Positions 1 to 5,414 of a stretch of DNA of 7,312 nt are shown here, piece after piece. Each line of letters starts with the position of its first letter. Positions within the stretch are counted from its first letter, which is position 1. The DNA lies in contig JANQUM010000141.1 of NCBI GenBank assembly GCA_030731175.1, positions 1 to 7,312 of the forward strand, read 5' to 3'. The notes under the pieces were generated by a model. That model saw nothing but the letters and a program-made list of their open reading frames with translations, did no database searches and had not been told where the DNA came from. A program made the position numbers and the translations under genes. The DNA comes from Spirosomataceae bacterium (GTDB lineage: Bacteria > Bacteroidota > Bacteroidia > Cytophagales > Spirosomataceae).

Positions 1-167
1 TAATGTTTGCGTTGGCTGGTTTCCTGTTTTATACCTACCGCCGCGGACAACGAATTCAGAAAGAAAAGCTGGAGAGCAAAGACGAAGAACCGAAGAAGAA
101 ATCGTCGGTTAAAGCGAGTATTTCATCCACTTCAAATTCAAAAAAGAAGAAGCAAAGCCGGAAGTAG
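1..167 (+). CDS. C-terminal end of an unidentified membrane protein (partial)
   Basis: An open frame with its first full codon at position 3 runs to a TAG at 165-167. It reads as a short hydrophobic stretch (FALAGFLFYTY), then arginines, then about 40 very polar residues rich in Lys, Glu and Ser, ending in KKKKQSRK. This looks like the last half of a membrane helix followed by a positively charged cytoplasmic tail, as expected from the positive-inside rule. The hydrophobic part is only about 11 residues, too short for a whole helix, so the gene probably begins before the window. An ATG does sit at position 3 within TAATG, the usual form of a stop/start overlap, so a complete small protein of 54 residues cannot be excluded. 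The family cannot be identified. The end of the frame overlaps the 3' end of the opposing gene by 30 bp. A longer-looking plus frame beginning at 7 is compositionally unlike a protein and was not preferred. Confidence 0.6.
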   Translation, partial: MFALAGFLFYTYRRGQRIQKEKLESKDEEPKKKSSVKASISSTSNSKKKKQSRK

Positions 168-968
168 AAATACACCGTCGCCGAGCCAGCGGTAGCGGTC
201 GTTGTGTAATGCCCATTCGGGTACGGCAATCAGAAAAGATAGCCCCAGTGTCATGAGTAGCGTTATTCCCGCAAAATAATTGACGTATTCCGTTCCGTTC
301 GTAAAAAATAGAACTATTAAGAATACATTCACCGAAGTAATTCCGTGAATAACTTTTTTGCTTAACTTTTCTCCGATAATACTTACCATATTCTCTGTTT
401 CAGCAGCTTGCTTGAACTCAAAATAAGAGAAGATTAACAAGTTTTGCAGAGCAATCAGAAAGAAAATTCCGACCAAAATCCACGTACTTAGATTAATCGA
501 AGGTTTGCTAACTAATGCTGTGCCAGCAACGGCCAACACGTAGCATATTGCGGTGGTAGGTTCTTTCACCCATTGAGCTTTATTATTTCTGAAAAATCGG
601 TTTAAAATCCAGAAGTAAAACCCAACGCCGAGAGCTAAGAATACACCGTACCAAACAACAGCTTCGGGGAGAAACAAGAGCAAAACGCCGTTTAGCACCA
701 CCAATGCAATTAGCGTGATTTGTAAATTATATTGGTGCGTAAAATGAAACTGATGCCGGGCGGTATGATCTTGCGGATAGATTCGTAAATCAAGTAATCT
801 ATCCAAAATATACAGCACCCAAGTGGTACTTCCCAACACTAAAAGCGTCAGAAAGTCGGGCGTAGCGTTGCCATCAGGAAGTTTCCAAAACGCCCAACTG
901 CTGAGTACCGCTCCGAATACGACATCGAGGCTCAGGTAATGAAATGTTTTGAGTAGGTTTTTGATAAT
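138..968 (-). CDS. UbiA-like polytopic membrane protein, function unknown
   Basis: This is an integral membrane protein of about 276 residues with roughly nine hydrophobic segments, the number expected of UbiA-type prenyltransferases. Two acidic spots match the positions of the UbiA Asp-rich motifs but are degenerate: D56 and D60 in ILDRLLD, near the end of the second segment, and D257 and D264 in HNDRYRWLGDG, before the last one. I recognise similar unnamed proteins in Bacteroidota, and no substrate can be assigned. The first conventional start is a GTG at 839, but the frame is open upstream to a TAA at 1014-1016, and residues encoded there (LSLDVVFGAVLSSWAFW) form an excellent first membrane helix. 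No ATG, GTG or TTG lies in that extension. I therefore place the start at an ATT at 966-968 (ATT ATC AAA AAC), with a CTG at 933-935 as the alternative. It lies 76 bp after the SDR gene on the same strand, so it may be the last gene of that transcript. Its 3' end overlaps the opposing gene by 30 bp. Confidence 0.72.
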   Translation of the reverse strand: MIKNLLKTFHYLSLDVVFGAVLSSWAFWKLPDGNATPDFLTLLVLGSTTWVLYILDRLLDLRIYPQDHTARHQFHFTHQYNLQITLIALVVLNGVLLLFLPEAVVWYGVFLALGVGFYFWILNRFFRNNKAQWVKEPTTAICYVLAVAGTALVSKPSINLSTWILVGIFFLIALQNLLIFSYFEFKQAAETENMVSIIGEKLSKKVIHGITSVNVFLIVLFFTNGTEYVNYFAGITLLMTLGLSFLIAVPEWALHNDRYRWLGDGVFLLPALLLLF

Positions 969-1044
969 TGTGGTTTTAAAGGGAAAACTTGCGAGTTTCG
1001 TAAGCGAATAAATTTAAAATCCGTAAGGCTGATTTAAGGTACTT

Positions 1045-1833
1045 TTATCTTTTCAACAAAGCCCGATCCAAATGTACGTAGCCACCGTCAACGTGAATGA
1101 GTTGCCCCGTGGTGTGGCTTGACTTTTTGGAAAGTAGAAAGACTACGGTATTAGCAATTTCGTCAACGGTTGTCATGCGGTTTCCGAGCGGAATGCGGTT
1201 ATTGATTTCTTCTAATATTTCTTCGGGATTTGGCAATGTTTTAATCCAATTTTCGTACATCGGCGTGTAACATTCCGCCACAATTACTGAATTTACCCGA
1301 ATACCAAATTTTGCCAATTCAGTTGCCCATTCACGGGTCAACGCATTTCGTCCGCCGTTGGCAGCCGCGTAGCCCGACGTTCCGCCTTGTCCGGTTTCGG
1401 CAACTTTAGAACCGATATTCACAATTGCCCCTTTGGTTTGTTTGAGCGAAGGCAGGCAATACTGAGCCAATAAATAATAGTGCGTCAGATTTTTATGGAG
1501 CGAAGACATAAAGTCTTCGTAACTGCCATTTTCAAGCCCAACGCTATCGTTTACGCCTGCATTATTCACCAGTCCGTCAATTCGCCCGAAGCGTCCTAAT
1601 ACTTCGTCAACGGCTTTTTTACATTGTTCGGGGTCAGACAATTCGGCGACAACCTGATGCCCAAATCCGCCCGTTGCTCCTATCATTTCCAACGTTTTTT
1701 TATTGTCAGCTTCGTTTCTGCCAATAATCACGGGGTAGGCTTCTTCCAACGCTAAACGGGAAACAATTCCCTCGCCAATTCCTTTCGCTCCGCCAGAGAC
1801 AATAATTACTTTTTCCCTTAAATTTAGATTCAT
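1045..1833 (-). CDS. SDR-family oxidoreductase, L-fucose dehydrogenase-like
   Basis: This is a cytoplasmic short-chain dehydrogenase of 262 residues, the normal length for a classical SDR. Visible landmarks are the Gly-rich cofactor loop SGGAKGIG (residues 13-20), NNAG (90-93), Asn115, Ser142, Tyr155 and the C-terminal VDGGYVHLDRAL. The segments LTHYYLLAQYC, TGQGGTSGY, ALTREWA and SHTTG resemble bacterial SDRs described as L-fucose dehydrogenases, which oxidise L-fucose and related sugars such as D-arabinose to the lactone with NAD(P)+. The expected active-site YxxxK reads YAAAN here, so Asn159 stands in place of the catalytic Lys. This may be a subfamily feature. The ATG at 1831-1833 is the only sensible start. 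The gene follows the aldehyde dehydrogenase on the same strand after 95 bp, which supports a role in oxidative sugar catabolism. The SDR assignment is firm, the substrate is inferred. Confidence 0.88.
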   Translation of the reverse strand: MNLNLREKVIIVSGGAKGIGEGIVSRLALEEAYPVIIGRNEADNKKTLEMIGATGGFGHQVVAELSDPEQCKKAVDEVLGRFGRIDGLVNNAGVNDSVGLENGSYEDFMSSLHKNLTHYYLLAQYCLPSLKQTKGAIVNIGSKVAETGQGGTSGYAAANGGRNALTREWATELAKFGIRVNSVIVAECYTPMYENWIKTLPNPEEILEEINNRIPLGNRMTTVDEIANTVVFLLSKKSSHTTGQLIHVDGGYVHLDRALLKR

Positions 1834-1898
1834 TTTTTGATATAGATTGGAGAAATTAGATTTGATTGAGATAAGAGATTATGCTGTTGTCTTTTGCC

Positions 1899-1925
1899 GT
1901 TGTCGGTGTCCACACCGACGACAAC
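1899..1925. repeat. Imperfect palindrome between the SDR and aldehyde dehydrogenase genes
   Basis: GTCGGTGT (1902-1909) and ACACCGAC (1912-1919) are perfect inverted copies separated by CC. The pairing can extend to GTT (1899-1901) and AAC (1923-1925) if GAC at 1920-1922 is bulged. A further GTTGTC at 1886-1891 could instead pair with GACAAC (1920-1925). In RNA the core would be a 7-bp GC-rich stem with a four-base loop. It starts 9 bases beyond the last base of the aldehyde dehydrogenase stop codon, in its direction of transcription. No run of U follows, so it is not a typical intrinsic terminator. It could be a REP-like dispersed palindrome, an RNA-processing or 3'-stabilising hairpin, or a protein-binding site. 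Confidence 0.6.
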
Positions 1926-1928
1926 TAA

Positions 1929-3491
1929 TCAACGCTCAAATTTTCCGTTTACCATCCGCAAAATTCCCAATGGGTTATCGTGTTTTAATTCAGCCGGAAG
2001 CAATGCGTTTGGCATGTCCTGAAAACAAACCGGACGGGTAAAACGAGTGATTGCATTTGTGCCGACAGAAGTACTGCGGGAATCAGTTGTTGCGGGAAAC
2101 GGTCCGCCGTGTACCATAGCGTGGCAAACTTCTACGCCCGTAGGGAAGCCGTTAATCAATAACCGACCGACTTTTTGTTCTAATATTTCAATCAAATCTG
2201 CATATTCAATTAACTCTTCTTCCGAGCCGTAAACGGTAGCCGTTAGATTCCCCGACAAGTTACGAGCGGCGGTCAAAATCTCTTCTCGGCTCTTTGCTTC
2301 CACAATCACGCTCGATGGCCCGAAAACCTCTTCGGCAAGTTCATGATTATTCTCAAACTCCTGATAATCAACTCGTAATACGGTTGGCGTTGCGGTATTT
2401 TTAGCTTCGGTGGTTTTTCCAAGCCCTACTGTTGTCGTTGATTTTTGCAGTTTTTCAATTCCCGAATCAAAGGCATTTTTCATATTCGGCGTAAGCATCG
2501 TTCCGCCAACGGCGGCTTCAATTTTTGCTTTCACGTTCTGAACAAATTCGTCGTTTTTTTGAATCATCAACAAGCCAGGGTTCGTACAGAATTGCCCAAC
2601 TCCCATCGTTAACGAATTTACGTAGCCATCTGCCAGTTTTTCCGCTTGTGCCGCTAAAGATTTTGGCAACATAAAAACGGGATTCGTGCTTCCCATTTCG
2701 GCGTAAACCGGAATGGGTTCGGAGCGGTTATTTGCGGCGTCAAAAAGTGATTTCCCACCTCGGAAAGAACCCGTAAAACCAACGGCTTTTATGGCGGGGT
2801 GCTTTACCAACGCCTGCCCAATTTCAATGCTGTCATCATGCAACATACTGAATACGCCGTCGGGCATATTAGTTATTTCTGCCGCTTTTTGAATTGCCAT
2901 TCCCACTAATTCGGACGTGCCAGGATGGGCGGGATGAGCCTTGAAAATCACGGGGCAACCCGCCGCCAAAGCGGATGCCGTATCTCCTCCAGCAACCGAA
3001 AATGCCAACGGAAAATTACTCGCCCCAAAAACCCCAACGGGTCCCAACGGCCGTTCCATCGAACGCAAATCAGGGCGTGGAAGTGGCTGTCGGTCGGGCA
3101 AGGCGGTGTCAATTCGGGCGTTTACCCAATTTCCATCCCGTAATAATTGAGCAAATAAGCGAAGTTGTCCGCAGGTTCTGCCCCGCTCTCCGGCGGCTCT
3201 ACCCGCAGGAAGTGCAGTTTCGGCAACGTAACGGTCAAGAAGTGTTTCACCCAAAGCTTCAATTTGCGTAGCGATTTCGTCAAGGAAAGCTGCTTTTTCT
3301 TCACCCGATTTTTTTCGATAAATGGCGAAAGCTTGCACCGCTTTTTCAACCGCCAAATTCAGTTCTCCGACGGTAGCCCGATAAAACAGCGGACCTATTT
3401 TTTCGCCCGTTGCGGGGTTTTGTGCTACTACGCCTACCAAGCCTTCTGAGTACGTTTCAAAACCGATGATATTTCTTCCTTTTATTTGCAT
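1929..3491 (-). CDS. Aldehyde dehydrogenase, 2-oxoglutarate-semialdehyde (2,5-dioxovalerate) type
   Basis: This is an NAD(P)+-dependent aldehyde dehydrogenase of 520 residues, a usual length for the family that oxidises 2-oxoglutarate semialdehyde to 2-oxoglutarate. That is the last step of non-phosphorylating pentose, hexarate and hydroxyproline routes. All core residues are present: Asn159 in GASNFP, Lys184 in FKAHP, the GFTGS cofactor motif (238-242), Glu265 in AEMGSTNP, the nucleophile Cys302 in GQFCTNPG, and Glu388 in EEVFGPSS. The GQFCTNPG signature and the YVNSLTMGVG lead-in fit this subgroup rather than general aldehyde dehydrogenases. I chose the ATG at 3489-3491, because the protein then begins MQIKGRNIIG as in family members. 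The frame stays open 40 codons upstream, but that part has no family resemblance and would extend nearly to the divergent gene. It is probably first in a transcript with the SDR gene. The exact substrate is inferred from family and context. Confidence 0.9.
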   Translation of the reverse strand: MQIKGRNIIGFETYSEGLVGVVAQNPATGEKIGPLFYRATVGELNLAVEKAVQAFAIYRKKSGEEKAAFLDEIATQIEALGETLLDRYVAETALPAGRAAGERGRTCGQLRLFAQLLRDGNWVNARIDTALPDRQPLPRPDLRSMERPLGPVGVFGASNFPLAFSVAGGDTASALAAGCPVIFKAHPAHPGTSELVGMAIQKAAEITNMPDGVFSMLHDDSIEIGQALVKHPAIKAVGFTGSFRGGKSLFDAANNRSEPIPVYAEMGSTNPVFMLPKSLAAQAEKLADGYVNSLTMGVGQFCTNPGLLMIQKNDEFVQNVKAKIEAAVGGTMLTPNMKNAFDSGIEKLQKSTTTVGLGKTTEAKNTATPTVLRVDYQEFENNHELAEEVFGPSSVIVEAKSREEILTAARNLSGNLTATVYGSEEELIEYADLIEILEQKVGRLLINGFPTGVEVCHAMVHGGPFPATTDSRSTSVGTNAITRFTRPVCFQDMPNALLPAELKHDNPLGILRMVNGKFER

Positions 3492-3587
3492 TGCTCTATT
3501 ATACGATAGGGTGATGTTTCTTCTTGCAAGATAAGGCAGAATAACGAAAATGGGGAACGGAATTGAGTCAAGGCTAAAAAAACGTTG

Positions 3588-3595
3588 TAAATTTG
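3588..3595 (+). promoter_or_regulatory. Bacteroidota-type -7 promoter element for the DedA-family gene
   Basis: TAAATTTG matches the Bacteroidota housekeeping -7 consensus TAnnTTTG exactly. A TTG at 3563-3565 lies 22 bases upstream, compatible with the loose -33 element. Transcription would begin a few bases downstream, around 3600, leaving a 5' leader of only about 10 bases before the TTG start codon at 3612. Confidence 0.55.
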
Positions 3596-3611
3596 TAAAA
3601 ATGTTAAGCAA

Positions 3612-4280
3612 TTGAACACCTTAAAACGCCTTCGTGGGCCCGCACTTATTTCGGTTTTACTGACTATCGTTCCGCTTCTGAGCAGTTCGGCGATGGTTTA
3701 TTTTGTGGTAAAAAATGAAGTTTTGTTTGCTAATTTTGATTGGCCAACGTGGTTTTTACTGACGCTCGTTTTTGCGTTTACGTCAATGATTGCGTTATCG
3801 CCGCCTACTCTTCTTGCGATGGTTTATGGGTATTTTCTGAATTTTTGGGGAATTCCGTACTTATTCTTATTAAATATGGGAGCTATTTCCGCCGTGTATT
3901 ATATCGCAAAAAAGGGTTTCGGAAATTCTTTAGAAACTTTCATCAACGAAAACCCGAAAAGCAAAAAACTACTTGGGGAGTTGAAAAACAACGAATTAAA
4001 AGTCATTTTCTTGGCGAAGCTTTCGCCCGTTTTGCCTTTTGCGTTGACCAATTTTGTTTTTGCCTTATCCGGAGCAAGTTTCAGAAATGTATTTATTGGA
4101 GGGTTTTTCGGAATGATCCCGCGAACACTTCTCGCGGTTTGGATTGGCTCAAACGGAGCGGATATTAAATCGCTACTCGAAAACCCCGAAACAGCAGATT
4201 GGCAGCAATTGGTAGTGCTTTTACTTGTTGTAGTTTCTACTTTCGGGCTGATTCAAATTGTGCGAAAGGCGATTTCCTGA
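3612..4280 (+). CDS. TVP38/TMEM64 (VTT/DedA-type) inner-membrane protein
   Basis: This is a polytopic inner-membrane protein of 222 residues with the VTT (SNARE-associated, DedA-like) domain at roughly residues 60-180. Family landmarks are LSPPTLLAMVYGYF (62-75), the glycine- and alanine-rich NMGAISAVYYIAKKGFG (88-104), the re-entrant region FLAKLSPVLPFALTNF (133-148) and GMIPRTLLAVWIGS (167-180). Hydrophobic segments also flank the domain at about 11-33 and 198-216. Related proteins are implicated in lipid scrambling or undecaprenyl-phosphate recycling, but the role of this branch is not settled. The frame opens after a TAA at 3588-3590 and contains no in-frame ATG before the first helix. 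The likely start is the TTG at 3612, giving MNTLKRLRGP, a basic N-terminus fitting a cytoplasmic location. An out-of-frame ATG at 3601 opens a four-codon frame whose TGA overlaps this TTG. The gene ends one base before the stop of the opposing lipoprotein gene. Confidence 0.87.
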   Translation: MNTLKRLRGPALISVLLTIVPLLSSSAMVYFVVKNEVLFANFDWPTWFLLTLVFAFTSMIALSPPTLLAMVYGYFLNFWGIPYLFLLNMGAISAVYYIAKKGFGNSLETFINENPKSKKLLGELKNNELKVIFLAKLSPVLPFALTNFVFALSGASFRNVFIGGFFGMIPRTLLAVWIGSNGADIKSLLENPETADWQQLVVLLLVVVSTFGLIQIVRKAIS

Positions 4281-4281
4281 C

Positions 4282-5181
4282 CTACCTTTCCCGATAAAAA
4301 TACAATGGAATATCTACATTTTGTTCAGCTCGCTCGCTGACTGTAAAGTAGCCTTTGCCATTTGCCGGAAAGCAAATTGCTTCGCCTTGAACTTCTCTAA
4401 TATAAGGTGCGGAAATATCCCGCAACCTGCCCAATGCCTGCACAATACTCTCGTCTGTCCGAAGTTTCCAATACAAAACGGTGTCGTAGGTTTTTAGCAA
4501 AATTTGCTGTCCGTCTGCAGAGATTTCACCCGCTGTCAGGATAAACTGTTGAGTTGTTCCCATAAATTCCGCCGTGTTTGTTTGCGAAGTTGACTGCGGG
4601 TATTTCAGCATGAAAATTTTCTCGGTAAAAACACCTTTCGTAATTACGTAAAGGTCTTTTGTGAGTGGGTCGAGTAAGAGCGTTTCGGCATTGTATTTTT
4701 TACCATCGCCGTAAACAAATTTTATGTTGTCAATTTGCGTCGGAACGGTTTCTGCGTTAATGGGTTCAAGAAAACGGTAGATGAAGTACTCGTTATGCAC
4801 GGTGGCATTATCGCCAATTTCGCCAATATAAATGTAGTTTTTTCCCGCTTCTGGCCCCGGCCCGATTGCCATATCTTCCCAATCACGGTTCTGAAGCGGC
4901 AGATTAATTCTTTTTTTGAAAACTCCTTCGCTACTGAATAAATAAATCGCCGCAAGATTGCCACCGTCTTGATGCATCCAAACATTTCCCGGAATATTAC
5001 GACTATCGGCAATGCCGGATGCCTCATCCACAATCCCTCGTTGCAAAGGAAAGACTAACGGCGTAGTATCAAACTGCGGAAGCGTGACCGTTGGCTGAGG
5101 TTCAACGGGCGTTTTGTTGAACCAATCACAGGATTGAAGCACAAAAACCAGTAAAAAAAAGTAAAGGAATCGGTAAGTCAT
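4282..5181 (-). CDS. Secreted lipoprotein, probable beta-propeller, function unknown
   Basis: This is a predicted lipoprotein of 299 residues. Residues 1-17 form a signal peptide (a short basic start, then LYFFLLVFVLQS) ending at a lipobox LQSC, so Cys18 would be lipidated and the protein anchored in the cell envelope. A Pro/Thr-rich linker (about 22-45) leads to a soluble domain with repeated beta-strand and Asp/Gly-turn patterns: EASGIADS (53-60), NRDWEDMAIGPG (98-109), YIYIGEIGDN (116-125), AETLLLDP (165-172), AGEISADGQQILLK (217-230) and QGEAICF (265-271). I recognise this set from unnamed Bacteroidota secreted proteins whose repeats suggest a beta-propeller. No catalytic site can be named. 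The frame extends to a TTG at 5199, but the ATG at 5181 gives the more usual signal peptide and was preferred. It is divergent from lysS and convergent with the DedA-family gene. Confidence 0.83.
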   Translation of the reverse strand: MTYRFLYFFLLVFVLQSCDWFNKTPVEPQPTVTLPQFDTTPLVFPLQRGIVDEASGIADSRNIPGNVWMHQDGGNLAAIYLFSSEGVFKKRINLPLQNRDWEDMAIGPGPEAGKNYIYIGEIGDNATVHNEYFIYRFLEPINAETVPTQIDNIKFVYGDGKKYNAETLLLDPLTKDLYVITKGVFTEKIFMLKYPQSTSQTNTAEFMGTTQQFILTAGEISADGQQILLKTYDTVLYWKLRTDESIVQALGRLRDISAPYIREVQGEAICFPANGKGYFTVSERAEQNVDIPLYFYRER

Positions 5182-5244
5182 GCGGGCGGCTATTTTCAAA
5201 AGTCAACGGCGAAATTACCCTTTTTTATGCGTTGCGACGTAAAA

Positions 5245-5256
5245 TGTTTGCAAACA
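5245..5256. promoter_or_regulatory. Palindromic site, candidate operator
   Basis: TGTTTGCAAACA is a perfect 12-bp palindrome. Two further outer pairs (AA at 5242-5243 with TT at 5258-5259) match beyond one mismatch, giving a near-symmetric 18-bp site. It lies between the divergent lipoprotein and lysS genes, upstream of both lysS promoter candidates and about 64 bp before the lipoprotein start. Position and symmetry suit a dimeric repressor or activator, but no regulator is encoded in the window and chance cannot be excluded. Confidence 0.35.
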
Positions 5257-5303
5257 ATTGATTAAACGGCCCGTTCTACAACCGCCGTTCAAACACTTTT
5301 TGC

Positions 5304-5311
5304 TAATTTTG
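5304..5311 (+). promoter_or_regulatory. Bacteroidota-type -7 promoter element, lysS candidate 1
   Basis: TAATTTTG fits TAnnTTTG exactly, 103 bases before the lysS start codon. No convincing TTG-type -33 element stands at the usual distance upstream. Use of this promoter would give a leader of about 95 bases containing an 18-codon frame with a TTG start. Confidence 0.45.
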
Positions 5312-5326
5312 CAGATTAACTAAAGA

Positions 5327-5334
5327 TAAGTTTG
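5327..5334 (+). promoter_or_regulatory. Bacteroidota-type -7 promoter element, lysS candidate 2
   Basis: TAAGTTTG is a second exact TAnnTTTG match, 80 bases before the lysS start. A TTTTTG run at 5297-5302 ends 24 bases upstream and could act as a -33 element, at slightly long spacing. The two candidates may be tandem promoters. The sequence alone does not decide between them. Confidence 0.4.
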
Positions 5335-5414
5335 ACTACCAAAGACTTCCCTGAAAACTACTGGGACGTGAACTTATTGACCAATTGACTTACCGACCAA
5401 AAGACTAAATTGAT

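Noticed and set aside
7..195. A 62-codon plus-strand frame at the left edge.
   Set aside because: Its content is dominated by Arg/Lys/Ser from A/G-rich DNA and has no protein-like pattern. The frame starting at position 3 gives a hydrophobic segment followed by a basic tail and is the better reading.
1012..1036. A weak AT-rich stem after the SDR gene (TTAAATC/GATTTTAA on the minus strand).
   Set aside because: The stem is low in GC with a nine-base loop and a bulge. It is too weak to call a terminator, and such pairings are common in AT-rich spacers.
2925..3449. Several overlapping plus-strand frames within the aldehyde dehydrogenase gene.
   Set aside because: They lie antisense to well-conserved catalytic regions and lack protein-like composition.
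3497..3531. A TATAAT hexamer on the minus strand (3497-3502) with a TTGCAA 20 bases upstream, resembling a sigma-70 promoter for the aldehyde dehydrogenase gene.
   Set aside because: Bacteroidota housekeeping promoters do not follow this consensus, the spacing is too long, and transcription would begin on the start codon itself.
3492..3611. A 40-codon N-terminal extension of the aldehyde dehydrogenase, starting at 3611.
   Set aside because: Family members begin near the ATG at 3491. The extension covers the divergent promoter region and runs into the opposing gene's start.
5182..5199. A TTG start six codons upstream for the lipoprotein.
   Set aside because: The ATG at 5181 gives a normal signal peptide with the lipobox Cys at position 18, while the extension adds nothing recognisable.
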